Source of the DNA: Lacticaseibacillus chiayiensis
Lineage (GTDB): Bacteria; Bacillota; Bacilli; Lactobacillales; Lactobacillaceae
Assembly: GCF_004123795.1 (NCBI RefSeq)
Contig: NZ_MSSM01000028.1
Location: 1 to 64,000 of the forward strand
Direction: 5' to 3'
DNA: 64,000 nucleotides
In this document: piece after piece, positions 7,962 to 16,987 of the stretch
How positions within the stretch are numbered: the stretch's first letter is position 1
Layout of the letters: the number at the start of each line of letters is the position of its first letter
Made by a program: the position numbers and the translations under genes
Notes under the pieces: model-generated
Told to the model about the DNA's origin: nothing
Seen by the model: only the letters and a program-made list of their open reading frames with translations
Database searches by the model: none

Positions 7962-8636
7962 ATGGCTAAAATTTTAATTGTAGAGGATCACAAGGATATT
8001 CAGGCACTATTGCATGACGTTTTGTCGCCGACTTATACGGTTGTCCAAGCCTACGATGGCATTCAGGCTTTAACGCAATTTCACCAAGAGCATCCTGATC
8101 TTGTGATTCTCGACCTCATGTTACCAAATGTCACTGGCGAGAGTGTTTTGACCACAATCCGTAAGACCTCACAAGTCCCGGTACTTGTTTTGACAGCCAT
8201 TCAAGATAAGCAGAAAACTGTGTCATTGCTTCAACATGGCGCGAATGATTATCTGACCAAACCGTTCGATATCGATGAATTGCTTGCGCGTGTGCAGGTA
8301 CAACTGCGCCAAAATACACCTTCAACGTCAGCAAACTCTGAACAATTACAAGTCGGCGAAATTGTGCTTGATGCAAAACGTCACGCGGTAACTGTCAATC
8401 ATCACCCATTGACGTTACCCAAAAAAGAATATGCTATGTTAGCCCTCATGATGCGCGACCCTCATCAAGTGTTTGATAAACGCCAACTTTATGAGCAAGT
8501 GTGGGGCGAACCATTTTTAAACGCTGATAACACACTGAACGTCCACATCAGCAATTTACGCACCAAAATCAATGATCTGGCTCAGGATCCTAAATACATT
8601 ATTTCGATTTGGGGCATTGGCGTTCGCTTCGTTTGA
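7962..8636 (+). CDS. OmpR-family response regulator
   Basis: 224 residues. Receiver domain with the acidic pair VEDH, phospho-acceptor Asp in LVILDLMLP (about residue 52), the conserved Thr in VLTAI and Lys in LTKPFD; C-terminal winged helix with NTLNVHISNLRTKI and GIGVRFV. Upstream, TTGTGG and TACACT with an 18-nt spacer (about 7906-7935) could be its promoter; SD GGGGG lies in front of ATG. Followed by its kinase gene after 14 nt. Probably regulates the divergent ABC transporter. Confidence 0.95.
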   Translation: MAKILIVEDHKDIQALLHDVLSPTYTVVQAYDGIQALTQFHQEHPDLVILDLMLPNVTGESVLTTIRKTSQVPVLVLTAIQDKQKTVSLLQHGANDYLTKPFDIDELLARVQVQLRQNTPSTSANSEQLQVGEIVLDAKRHAVTVNHHPLTLPKKEYAMLALMMRDPHQVFDKRQLYEQVWGEPFLNADNTLNVHISNLRTKINDLAQDPKYIISIWGIGVRFV

Positions 8637-8650
8637 CAAGGAGAATTTCT

Positions 8651-9550
8651 ATGATATTTGCCATTATTATCGTACTTAGTCTCGTCTGCCTTCTGGTGAC
8701 CATCCTGTTTTCGCTTGTCATCATTGATCTGCGGCGCATCCTTCACGATCTGGACTATATCAACAATCACGAAACAAATGCTGACGTGACCAGCAACACA
8801 AACTTTCCTTTGATTCGCAGATTGACTGCCGGTATTAACCTTAATATCAACGCGATGCGCAAGTTGAGGATTCGGCAAGTCGAGCAAGAAAAAAAGATCC
8901 ATCAAATGCTGATGGATCTGACCCATGATATTAAAACACCGCTCACCGTCGCCACTGGTTACGTCCAACTTCTCGATCGCAAACCTGAAGCCAGTGCCAA
9001 AGCATCCCTGTCCCGCATCGCCAATAATTTGTGTTCGGTTAACTACTACCTGCACTATTTGATGGACTTCAATCTGATTCAGGAAAAAACGCGCACTTTA
9101 AATCGCAAGCCAATCGACGTCTCAACGTTGCTCAAAACAGAACTTTTCGATTATTTCGATCAACTCTCGGCTAATGGGTTAAAGGTTAAACCGAAAATCT
9201 CAGAAGGAATTACCTTAGTCACCGATGAAACGTTGCTACGACGCATTATCCAGAATTTGATCGGTAATTGGCTTAAATACGCAAAAAACCAAGCAAGCCT
9301 TTCCCTCATTCGCCAAGATGCGAACCATATCGTAATGATTTTTACGAATGATACAGTGGAACCGGTCCGCAACGTCGAGCAGTTAGCAGATCGTTTCTAC
9401 ACCACCGACACAGCAAGAACGACGCAAAGTGTTGGGCTAGGCCTGAGCATTGTTCAATCACTGACCACAACCCTCAGCGGCAAAATGGCAATCGACGCTC
9501 ACAATCATACTTTTACTGTTAAGCTAACTTTTCGTGAAAGCCCAAAATGA
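8651..9550 (+). CDS. Sensor histidine kinase with one N-terminal membrane segment
   Basis: 299 residues. One strong hydrophobic segment (IFAIIIVLSLVCLLVTILF, residues 2-20) is followed by a linker, then the H-box LTHDIKTPLTVATGY, N-box IIQNLIGNWLKYA, and G2 box VGLGLSIVQS. No extracellular loop is visible, so sensing probably occurs in the membrane or through the ABC partner. ATG 8651 has AAGGAG 7 nt upstream; an earlier in-frame TTG at 8609 would overlap the regulator and lacks an SD, so it is not used. Confidence 0.93.
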   Translation: MIFAIIIVLSLVCLLVTILFSLVIIDLRRILHDLDYINNHETNADVTSNTNFPLIRRLTAGINLNINAMRKLRIRQVEQEKKIHQMLMDLTHDIKTPLTVATGYVQLLDRKPEASAKASLSRIANNLCSVNYYLHYLMDFNLIQEKTRTLNRKPIDVSTLLKTELFDYFDQLSANGLKVKPKISEGITLVTDETLLRRIIQNLIGNWLKYAKNQASLSLIRQDANHIVMIFTNDTVEPVRNVEQLADRFYTTDTARTTQSVGLGLSIVQSLTTTLSGKMAIDAHNHTFTVKLTFRESPK

Positions 9551-9607
9551 TCATGCCAAGCATCGACTATTTTTTTTAACCAGCCAACGATTCTCAACTA
9601 TTTAGCT

Positions 9608-9680
9608 CCTCCATTTCAAGACAATCCACTTGCTTTTTGTAAGCAACTTGTTATTCTAAAAGCAGTTTACGAAATGGAGG
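9608..9680 (+). promoter_or_regulatory. oppA promoter flanked by inverted repeat that includes the SD
   Basis: TTGCTT (9630-9635) and TATTCT (9652-9657) with a 16-nt spacer form a plausible promoter. A 10-bp inverted repeat flanks it: CCTCCATTTC (9608-9617) and GAAATGGAGG (9671-9680), the second arm containing the ribosome binding site. If transcription starts upstream of 9608 the arms could sequester the SD; if it starts at the promoter named here, only the DNA repeat is relevant. Confidence 0.4.
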
Positions 9681-9689
9681 GGCAAGCTT

Positions 9690-11327
9690 TTGAAAATACA
9701 ACAAAAATGGCTCGTGAAGGTCACTGCGGCACTAGCGCTGGTGCTAGCTGCTTGCGGTCAATCGGCGGCTAAGTCCGGTTCCGGTTCGAGCAAACAGATT
9801 TGGCACCGCATGGAATCGGATGTTTTGCAAACGCTTGATCCAAGCAAAGCATCAGAAGGTGTCTCCGGCCAGGCCATCATTGATACCATGAACGGCCTGT
9901 ATAAGTATGAAGGCCACGACTTACAACCGGCAATGGCGACTAAAATCGTCAAGCCAACGAACAATGGTCTCACGTACACGTTTAAGCTGCGTAACGCGAA
10001 ATGGAGCGATGGCACACCAGTAACAGCACAGGATTTTGTATTTGCCTGGCAGCGCACCGTTAACCCAGCGACGAAATCATCGCAGGCCAATATGTATTCT
10101 GGCATTCAAAACGCCGATGACATTCGCGCCGGAAAGAAACCGGCAGCCACGCTGGGTGTTAAGGCATTGAATGACAAAACGCTGGAAGTTACCTTGGAAC
10201 ACCCCATCCCATATTTCAATAGCTTATTGAACAACGTCGCCTTCTTCCCGCAACCGGCCAAACAGGTGCAAAAATGGGGCGACAAGTACGGCACCAAATC
10301 TGTCTACACACTCTCGAACGGCGCCTTTAAGTCTAAGGGTTGGAGCGGAACCGGCGATAAATGGATCGAAGTCAAGAATAACCAGTATTGGAACAAAAAG
10401 AACGTTCATCTGACGCAAATTGATGTTCAGGTAGTTAAAGACAGCAATACCGCGCTTGACCTTTATCATACCGGCAAACTAGATGACGCCACGTTAACCG
10501 GTCAGCTTGCCGCTCAGCAAAAAGGTAAAACCGGCTATGTTGCCACGAAGCGTGCGCGCACCTACTTCTTAGAGCTGAATGAAAACAAGGTACCAGCTTT
10601 CAAGAATGCCAAAATTCGTCAAGCGATTTCAATGGCGATCAACCGAGATTCTTTTGTCAAAAATGTGCTGGCTGACGGTTCGATCGTTGCCCGTGGGATT
10701 ACCCCGGCCGATCTCAGTCAGTTGCCAAACAGCTCAACGGATTTTGCTACCGCCGTCGCTAAAGGCACTAAAGCTATCACGTCTTACGATAAGAAGAAAG
10801 CCCAATCACTTTGGGAACAAGGGCTGAAGGAAGTCGGGCTCAAGAGCGTCAATGTTGAGTTGCTCGGTGATGATGTTGATGCGGTTAAAGCCACGCAAGA
10901 ATATCTTCAGGGCACATTACAGGAGAATCTACCGGGGCTTAAAATCAGTATTGCTAGTGTGCCAGCAAAGAATCGTCAGCAACGCGCCTCAACCCGAAAT
11001 TTTGATATGGTGCTGAGTACGTGGGGTGCCGATTACCCTGATCCCAACACCTATCTCGATCTGTTCACAAGCACAAGCGAATACAACCACGGTCAATGGC
11101 AAAACAGCGATTATGATAAGCTCATGACCAAAGCCAATACAACTGACGCCAATAATCCGACAGCCCGGTTTAAAGACATGACTGAGGCTGAGCAACTTTT
11201 AGTCAACCAAGCCGGCGCGATTCCACTTTATCAGCTTGTCGCCGCGCGGATGGTTAATCCGAAGATGCACGATCTCAAAACCAGTCCCGGAAATAGCTTC
11301 AATTTTGTTTATGCTTACTTGAAATAA
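9690..11327 (+). CDS. oppA: Oligopeptide-binding lipoprotein (OppA family)
   Basis: 545 residues. Lipoprotein signal MKIQQKWLVKVTAALALVL with lipobox LAAC (Cys 22), then a solute-binding domain of the SBP_bac_5 family (SEGVSGQAIIDTMNGLY, YTFKLRNAKWSDGTPVTAQDFVFAWQR, MVLSTWGADYPDPNTYLDLF). It captures peptides for an Opp ABC importer at the cell surface. No permease or ATPase genes are adjacent, so it must serve an Opp system encoded elsewhere. TTG start with GGAGGGG upstream; a strong terminator follows. Confidence 0.95.
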   Translation: MKIQQKWLVKVTAALALVLAACGQSAAKSGSGSSKQIWHRMESDVLQTLDPSKASEGVSGQAIIDTMNGLYKYEGHDLQPAMATKIVKPTNNGLTYTFKLRNAKWSDGTPVTAQDFVFAWQRTVNPATKSSQANMYSGIQNADDIRAGKKPAATLGVKALNDKTLEVTLEHPIPYFNSLLNNVAFFPQPAKQVQKWGDKYGTKSVYTLSNGAFKSKGWSGTGDKWIEVKNNQYWNKKNVHLTQIDVQVVKDSNTALDLYHTGKLDDATLTGQLAAQQKGKTGYVATKRARTYFLELNENKVPAFKNAKIRQAISMAINRDSFVKNVLADGSIVARGITPADLSQLPNSSTDFATAVAKGTKAITSYDKKKAQSLWEQGLKEVGLKSVNVELLGDDVDAVKATQEYLQGTLQENLPGLKISIASVPAKNRQQRASTRNFDMVLSTWGADYPDPNTYLDLFTSTSEYNHGQWQNSDYDKLMTKANTTDANNPTARFKDMTEAEQLLVNQAGAIPLYQLVAARMVNPKMHDLKTSPGNSFNFVYAYLK

Positions 11328-11330
11328 GCC

Positions 11331-11365
11331 AAAAAGCCGACTCGCCATACGTGAGCCGGCTTTTT
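11331..11365. terminator. Bidirectional terminator between oppA and hisJ-like gene
   Basis: AAAAAGCCGACTCGC and GTGAGCCGGCTTTTT pair around CATAC (two mismatches or wobbles); A/T runs on both sides serve both strands. Confidence 0.85.
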
Positions 11366-11391
11366 ACTACCTTCATTTCCAAATTCCAATT

Positions 11392-12204
11392 TCAATACAC
11401 ATTATCCGCGTCAATCTCTGGCGGTTCAATCGGCACCATCGTTCGCTCATGTCGATGATAAGTGGCAATCTCCTTGATGCCATGGCGTTTAAGCATCGCC
11501 AACGCCTGCGCGAAATTGGCCTCATAGTGCGGGCCTTCATGCGCATCACTACCGATCGTGAACAAATGCCCACCAGCCGCCTGATACCAAGCAATAGCCT
11601 GCTCATACAGCGGCGCATTATGCCACTTGTACATGGACTTTGTGTTCAATTCCAATGCCAAGTCATGCTCGACTGCAGTCGCAAAAATCTGATCCAGCGT
11701 CCCTTTTCCCCATGCCTCTAACTGTTCCGGCGTTATCGAAAATTGCCGCACGCCATAGTCAAAATGAGCCAACACATCAGCATCATGAAAACGCTGAATG
11801 CCGGTTAGCATCCGTGAAAAGTAAGCCTCCAACACTTGCTTAGCCGGCAGCGTCGCTATTTGCGAATCCAGATAATCATGCCGGCCATCATGATGAAAGC
11901 TTAACAAGGTCAGGTCGAAGTCATGGCGGGCCAGGTAGTCACGCAATCGGGCTTCAGCTGGGGCAAAATAGCCAACCTCAATGCCCAGCAACAGCTCATT
12001 GTGATAATGCTCGGCCAAGGCTGCTTGGGTGCGCACCATCCCTTCATAATCCGGAAGATCATCGCGGCCACCGTCGTCAGGATTGTCGAATTCCAAATGC
12101 TCAGTTGTCACAACCGGCGCTTGCGTCTGGGACAGATAATCACGCAACTGGGCCTCAGAGTCAAACGAATATAGGGTGTGCATGTGTTGATCATAAATCT
12201 TCAC
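11392..12204 (-). CDS. hisJ: PHP-domain histidinol-phosphatase-type phosphoesterase
   Basis: 270 residues from GTG 12204 (GGAGG upstream). PHP metal-binding motifs are seen in order: YDQHMHTLYSFDS, TTEHLEFD, LLGIEVGYF, LTLLSFHHDG, LAHFDYG and IGSDAHE. The family hydrolyses phosphate esters with a multi-metal centre; HisJ acts on histidinol phosphate in histidine synthesis. No his genes are nearby, so the histidinol-phosphatase role rests on family resemblance. Upstream codons to 12318 lack an SD and are excluded. Confidence 0.85.
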   Translation of the reverse strand: MKIYDQHMHTLYSFDSEAQLRDYLSQTQAPVVTTEHLEFDNPDDGGRDDLPDYEGMVRTQAALAEHYHNELLLGIEVGYFAPAEARLRDYLARHDFDLTLLSFHHDGRHDYLDSQIATLPAKQVLEAYFSRMLTGIQRFHDADVLAHFDYGVRQFSITPEQLEAWGKGTLDQIFATAVEHDLALELNTKSMYKWHNAPLYEQAIAWYQAAGGHLFTIGSDAHEGPHYEANFAQALAMLKRHGIKEIATYHRHERTMVPIEPPEIDADNVY

Positions 12205-12395
12205 GTAGGATTGCCTCCTCCAAAAATTGCCACGCCATGCGAACAATGACATCACTGCTTGGTTACATATCATCGTTTCATTAAGCATAGCATAAAAATT
12301 GTTTGCTAATGGCGCCAAACATGATTAGCAGGTTCAGGAAAGAAAAGTTTTCGCTTCTTAGATCAAATGCAAAAAACATTTCCCCTGCCAAAACG

Positions 12396-12453
12396 AAAAA
12401 TGGTTCCCAGCAACCGACCCAGAATCAGGATCATTTGACTGAGAACCATTTTT
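12396..12453 (-). terminator. Terminator downstream of deoxynucleoside kinase
   Basis: A 15-bp stem with one wobble, AAAAATGGTTCCCAG (12396-12410) and CTGAGAACCATTTTT (12439-12453), lies 34 nt beyond the kinase stop. Confidence 0.75.
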
Positions 12454-12486
12454 CACTGCTGCAAACTGTCAAATCTGGCCCAACAA

Positions 12487-13218
12487 TCAGGCAAATTTGG
12501 AGACTGAATCATCGGCTGCATGTTTGGCTTGTAGGGCATCAAATGCTTTTGGCGATAGCTTGCCTAAATCGACTAATTTGGTTTCGATTTGATCAAGCAC
12601 TGTCGCACGATCAGCTGCAGAATGGATAAAATCATAGCGGTCGCGATCGACGGTGATCATGGATGAGCGGGTGTAACCTTTAGCCCATTCCTGATAAGCA
12701 GTGTTCACGCGCCGATAATAGTCCACTAATTCCGGTTTTTGGCGAACGTCTTCCATATCTCGACCGCGATTCTGAATCTCATCAAGCTCGTGGTCGGGGT
12801 CGATTTTCAAATAAACCGCCAGATCCGGCAAACCGTTCCAAGGACTGCCATTCACATTGCTCTGCATCTCCTGCGATAGCGTAACATAAACATTGTAATC
12901 GACATCATCGATTTCACCATGTTTATGCAACTGTGACGCCATCACAAAGTCAGATTCAAGCGAGGAGTCCATAATGGCATTTTCCTGGGTAACGGCTTTT
13001 TTTAATTGCTGATAACGGAAGGTTAGAAAAGCAATCTGCAACATGGCACCTGTGCGTTTGCGACTATCAGCTCCGGCACCATAAAATTTCTGCAACATGT
13101 TGGCAATCATGCCATTGCCTTCAACATCTTCATAATACGCCGGGGCTTCCATGTCCGCCGACAAAACTTTTGTCAGTGATGTTTTTCCTGCACCAATGCT
13201 ACCCAGAATGTAAATCAC
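12487..13218 (-). CDS. Deoxynucleoside kinase
   Basis: 243 residues. P-loop GSIGAGKTSL at residues 6-15, then AYYEDVEGN, FLTFRYQQLKKAV, an IMDSSLESDFVMA segment at the catalytic-site position, PDLAVYLKID and RGRDMEDV with the lid arginines. This is the dNK family (deoxyadenosine/deoxyguanosine kinase of lactobacilli), which salvages deoxynucleosides to dNMPs. It lies 78 nt downstream of a PnuC-type transporter gene on the same strand; uptake plus phosphorylation is a coherent salvage unit. The C-terminal ~40 residues are a tail longer than the minimal kinase. Confidence 0.92.
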   Translation of the reverse strand: MIYILGSIGAGKTSLTKVLSADMEAPAYYEDVEGNGMIANMLQKFYGAGADSRKRTGAMLQIAFLTFRYQQLKKAVTQENAIMDSSLESDFVMASQLHKHGEIDDVDYNVYVTLSQEMQSNVNGSPWNGLPDLAVYLKIDPDHELDEIQNRGRDMEDVRQKPELVDYYRRVNTAYQEWAKGYTRSSMITVDRDRYDFIHSAADRATVLDQIETKLVDLGKLSPKAFDALQAKHAADDSVSKFA

Positions 13219-13296
13219 GAATCTCGCTCCTCAATTATCCGAATGAAATAACGACAACAAATCAAAACACTACCACAACAGCGGCAAAAAGACTAC

Positions 13297-14028
13297 CTAA
13301 AGTGCCTTCAAGCCAAGTTGCTTACGACCGCGGTTGAACCATGGGCTGACCGTGAACGCCAGAATATCATTGATAACATAAATGCTGGAGTTGATGGCCA
13401 TCGCCAAGCTGGCATCGCCTTGGGCAAATGTTACGGCCCACAGAATCAATTGCGCGATGCCGCTGAACAACCACCAGAAGTACTGGTTATTGTAACGCAA
13501 GAAGCAAACAATGCCGCCTGTCAACGAAATCGCAAACGCCATGCCGTCGTAAATCGGCCGCGGGTCATTGGTGAACCGCCCGATTAAGTAGGCGCTAGCA
13601 GCCCAAACAACTAGTGTAAAGCCAATCGACAGCACCCACTTTTGCAAGTTGAAAGTCTTCAAATGATTCTTGGTATCATCATTCCATGTCCGCACACTGA
13701 TCAACACCGGCAAGTCAAGAGTGATGACATACGCAACCTGTTCAAACATCGAAAGATAGTTGCGGGCCGTGTACCCGACAAAAATAAAGCAAGCCGCACT
13801 CAACAGCCCCAACCAACCATTAACGGCTTTGGTCGCGTTGATGGCCAAAACACAAAGAACGCCAAGAGTGGTTCCGATGAACGTAATCACCGTCACAGCC
13901 GTAATCTTGGCATCCACCAGCGTCATCAGCTGACAGCCAAACGCAAACCAAAACAAATAATAATTTTGTTGCGGCCACCCTTTTAACTGATGCAGCAACC
14001 AACTAAAATAATTCCCAGACGTTTGCAC
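13297..14028 (-). CDS. PnuC-family transporter, likely nucleoside or deoxynucleoside
   Basis: 243 residues, about seven membrane helices, with the PnuC-family hallmark near the middle (NYLSMFEQVAYVITLDLPVLISVRTWND) and the WWLFSGIAQLILWAV helix near the end. PnuC proteins take up nicotinamide riboside; the PnuN subgroup in Lactobacillales is thought to carry deoxynucleosides. Because a deoxynucleoside kinase follows in the same direction, PnuN is the better guess. No nadR or riboflavin-type element is visible upstream. Specificity is an inference from context. Confidence 0.88.
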   Translation of the reverse strand: MQTSGNYFSWLLHQLKGWPQQNYYLFWFAFGCQLMTLVDAKITAVTVITFIGTTLGVLCVLAINATKAVNGWLGLLSAACFIFVGYTARNYLSMFEQVAYVITLDLPVLISVRTWNDDTKNHLKTFNLQKWVLSIGFTLVVWAASAYLIGRFTNDPRPIYDGMAFAISLTGGIVCFLRYNNQYFWWLFSGIAQLILWAVTFAQGDASLAMAINSSIYVINDILAFTVSPWFNRGRKQLGLKAL

Positions 14029-14256
14029 GAAACAAGACCCCTTTACGCTTCAATTTCGTCGTATGATAACGAACATCTTTATTATGACGCAATATTTTGT
14101 GAAATGTAAGTCTTGCATATACAAGATATTGGTGGTAATGGCTGTGTCTACCACAACATGTGCTACATCAATAAAACCGTTTTCATATTGATCAAACCAG
14201 CCTTTCAAGAAATTGGATTATTTTTTAATTTTATCGCGTCTGGAAAATGTCCTGAT

Positions 14257-15192
14257 TCAAACGCCAGTAACCTGCCGCGATGCGCGATACAACCGATTTA
14301 ATAAGTCCTGATCATGTAATTCAGACCGGTTGTTCCAGCGCCATAGCTCCGGATAACCGCGCAGACCGTGCCATGACGACGGTGCATACACGACGCCGCC
14401 TTGCGCGTGGGTATCCGTTGCGGCGTAAAGCGCTGGCAATGCTGCTCGCCGAGGTGACTGACGCAGCCAAGGCATGATGTGAAAACTCAATGCCGCCAAT
14501 CGCATTGGCCAGGCCGTTTCCCGTGACTGAATGGTTTTAAGACTGGTCGCCGCTAATCCCGGGCTTGATCCATTGACCATGACCGACTGCCCCGCCTCTT
14601 GAAACAGTTGATTGAGTTTCACTGCCATCATCGCCTGCGCCAATTTGGAGTTGGCGTAAAATCTCCACGGACGGTAATGGCGCCCATCAAACTGATTAAA
14701 GGTTAAATGCGGCCGCCCCATTGCAATCGACGCAACGTTCACCACGTGGGTATTTGGCGTTTTTGTCAACAACGGGACTAGACGCAAGGTAAGGATAAAA
14801 CCGGCAAAGTAATTAACCGCCCACATCAGTTCCACCCCATCGCGCGTGATCGTGCGCTTGGCTGGCATCATGACACCGGCATTGTTAATTAAAATATCCA
14901 GTTGCGGCAACATAGCCAGAAGCTGATCGGCGAGCTGATTCACCGCGGTTTGATCACTAAGGTCGGCAGCGATGAAGCTAATCGATTGCCGATGGGTTGC
15001 ATGCTTTAATTTCTTAACCGCTGCCTGTCCTTTAAGCCGATTCTTGCCAATGATGATCACAATTGCACCATGCCTCAATAATGCTTTACTCATGGCAAAA
15101 CCAACGCCGCTTGTGCCGCCGGTGACAACCGCATACCGACCAGTAAGATCAGGCATGTCGTCTTCCGTCCAATGTCGTTTAGGTGCCTGCAT
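14257..15192 (-). CDS. Short-chain dehydrogenase/reductase
   Basis: 311 residues. Rossmann cofactor motif VVTGGTSGVGFAMSKALL, NNAGVM, the catalytic Ser in VNVASIAMG and the YxxxK motif in YANSKLAQAM. It is longer than a minimal SDR (about 250), resembling retinol dehydrogenase-like or WW-oxidoreductase-like SDRs; substrate unknown. The ATG at 15192 has GAGGAGG 8 nt upstream; a GTG at 15201 overlaps the SD and is rejected. It follows msrA on the same strand with a 32-nt gap, so they may be cotranscribed. Confidence 0.92.
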   Translation of the reverse strand: MQAPKRHWTEDDMPDLTGRYAVVTGGTSGVGFAMSKALLRHGAIVIIIGKNRLKGQAAVKKLKHATHRQSISFIAADLSDQTAVNQLADQLLAMLPQLDILINNAGVMMPAKRTITRDGVELMWAVNYFAGFILTLRLVPLLTKTPNTHVVNVASIAMGRPHLTFNQFDGRHYRPWRFYANSKLAQAMMAVKLNQLFQEAGQSVMVNGSSPGLAATSLKTIQSRETAWPMRLAALSFHIMPWLRQSPRRAALPALYAATDTHAQGGVVYAPSSWHGLRGYPELWRWNNRSELHDQDLLNRLYRASRQVTGV

Positions 15193-15224
15193 CCATGTCA
15201 CCTCCTCAAAGACCGTGACCGCTT

Positions 15225-16061
15225 TTAAGCCCGCTTTCGCCGTTTCAACAGCATCCTTAAATCGCCTTGTGCATGTTGAAACTTAAGAAACTGCTGCCGG
15301 GTCTTTTCAACCATTCGATACCGTTTAGGGTTCTTTTTGTAGAAATCTTGGTGATAATTTTCCGCTAACCAAAATGTCGCTGCTGGCTCGATAGCCGTCA
15401 CAATCGGTCGCAAGTAACGGTCCGAGGCAGCCCGCTTAGCTTTTGCTTCTTTAGCAATCCGGTGCTGGTCATCATTGCGCACGAAGATCACTGGCCGATA
15501 ATGACCACCGCGATCCTGAAACTGCCCCAATGCATCAGTTGGATCCGTCAGTTGAAAATAAAGATCGACAAGTTGTTGATACGATATTTTCCGTGTATCG
15601 AAAATAATTTCAACGGCTTCAACGTGGCCGGTGGTGTCGCTGATCACTTGTTCATAAGTCGGATGGTCAGCTTGGCCGCCTGTATACCCTGAAACAACCG
15701 ATTCAACGCCTGGCATATCGACAAACGGTTCCACCATGCACCAAAAACAGCCACCTGCAAAGATGGCGCGATCCTGATAGGCAAGATCGCGCTGAAAATG
15801 GGCACTCACATCAGTTTCGCTTGCCGCTTCATCATCCCCGGTCTGGGTTCGATAAAAATCGGCTAAATCCGGCGTCAGGTTATCCCGAATTGCGAGCGGA
15901 CGCAAACTGGCTTTTAACTGATCCCAGCTTACCCCGACTGATTGTCCAGCCTCAACTTGTTGTTTAGCCTGAAGCAACTGCTTCCGCTCGAAAGCTCTCG
16001 TCCCCGGTGCCAGCAATAAATTCGTTAACTTTGCAAGATAGACTTCCGGCGTCATCTTCAT
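15225..16061 (-). CDS. msrA: Peptide methionine sulfoxide reductase MsrA with N-terminal extension
   Basis: 278 residues. The reductase domain starts near residue 98 ([15 protein letters not shown]; catalytic Cys in GCFWC at 104-108) and contains [14 protein letters not shown] and a Gln/Tyr-rich loop. Repairs methionine-S-sulfoxide in the cytosol. The first ~95 residues form a separate helical extension ([25 protein letters not shown]) not needed for MsrA activity; similar extensions occur in lactobacillus MsrA proteins. No msrB is adjacent. Confidence 0.95.
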   Translation of the reverse strand: MKMTPEVYLAKLTNLLLAPGTRAFERKQLLQAKQQVEAGQSVGVSWDQLKASLRPLAIRDNLTPDLADFYRTQTGDDEAASETDVSAHFQRDLAYQDRAIFAGGCFWCMVEPFVDMPGVESVVSGYTGGQADHPTYEQVISDTTGHVEAVEIIFDTRKISYQQLVDLYFQLTDPTDALGQFQDRGGHYRPVIFVRNDDQHRIAKEAKAKRAASDRYLRPIVTAIEPAATFWLAENYHQDFYKKNPKRYRMVEKTRQQFLKFQHAQGDLRMLLKRRKRA

Positions 16062-16168
16062 CGCGCATCGCCTCCAGTGGTTGAGTCACTTTCAGTATAC
16101 GCGTGCTGCTTATTTTTAGATAGTGCACAATCTTTTTAAACTTGGATTATCGGAATACTTTCGGGAAC

Positions 16169-16198
16169 AAAAAAAGTCTGCTCACTTGCTAAGCAGAC
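16169..16198 (-). terminator. Terminator after histidine phosphatase gene
   Basis: GTCTGCT/AGCAGAC stem with a T-run on the minus strand, 19 nt beyond the stop codon. Confidence 0.85.
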
Positions 16199-16216
16199 AA
16201 CGTTTTTGCAATCCTG

Positions 16217-16903
16217 TCATTGTGACCACGCTTCTTGTAACCCCTGATCCCGAAAAGTCGTGTTATCCAACCAGCCCACTTTAAATCGACCTTTCTGATA
16301 AGTAACCTTGCTGACGCTGGCATTTTTAAGTTCAGTGCGATTCGGCAATTTGCCACCATGCGCCAGTAACCATAACAGGCTGGCAGTGCCGTGACTGACA
16401 ACCAGAATGCTCGTCTCATGAGCTGCTTCTGCTGCGGCAACGACTCGGCGCAAGGCCAAATCATAGCGGGAAACAATTTGTTGGGTATTCTCTGCCTGAT
16501 TGGTCACATCAGCGGCATGGAACTTATCAGGAATGGCTTCGAGTGGCACCTTACCACTTGTCACAAGTTGATGGTAATCCGGGACCCCAAAAACTTCTTC
16601 TGAAACATCCTTGAGTTCGCGGCCTTCAAAAATACCGTCATTTTCTTCACGCAAGCCGCTATTGGTTTCAATTGACTGTTTTTCGTCCATCCCCAAAAGT
16701 ATTTGCTGCGCCGTTTCCTGAGCACGAATCAAATCACTGGAAACAACCCGATCAAATTTCAAACCACTTGCGCGCAACCCCAAGCCTAACGCAAATGCCT
16801 GCTTACGCCCATGCGCATCCAAGCGCGAATTCGTGACACCTTGAATTAGTTGCCGCACATTACCTACCGTTTCGCCGTGACGAACCAAATATAAATTGAT
16901 CAC
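16217..16903 (-). CDS. Histidine phosphatase (phosphoglycerate mutase-like) family protein
   Basis: 228 residues from GTG 16903 (AAAGGAAG upstream), beginning INLYLVRHGETVGN, the RHG motif with the phospho-accepting histidine. The second catalytic histidine is in ILVVSHGTASLLW, and SSDLIRAQETAQ carries the conserved arginine. Belongs to the broad-specificity phosphatase branch (YhfR/PhoE/CobC-like) rather than glycolytic mutase, judging by length and context. Downstream of sdaAA by 84 nt; joint function is not obvious. Confidence 0.88.
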   Translation of the reverse strand: MINLYLVRHGETVGNVRQLIQGVTNSRLDAHGRKQAFALGLGLRASGLKFDRVVSSDLIRAQETAQQILLGMDEKQSIETNSGLREENDGIFEGRELKDVSEEVFGVPDYHQLVTSGKVPLEAIPDKFHAADVTNQAENTQQIVSRYDLALRRVVAAAEAAHETSILVVSHGTASLLWLLAHGGKLPNRTELKNASVSKVTYQKGRFKVGWLDNTTFRDQGLQEAWSQ

Positions 16904-16987
16904 AGTCTGCTTCCTTTCAAAACGCGACATCCCTGGTGAATCATTGCTGCCTTTCACCTAAATACTTCAATCGGTTACCCTTGACAC

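Noticed and set aside
8609-8650. Longer N-terminus for the sensor kinase
   Set aside because: Would start with TTG inside the response regulator gene without an SD; ATG 8651 has AAGGAG at ideal distance.
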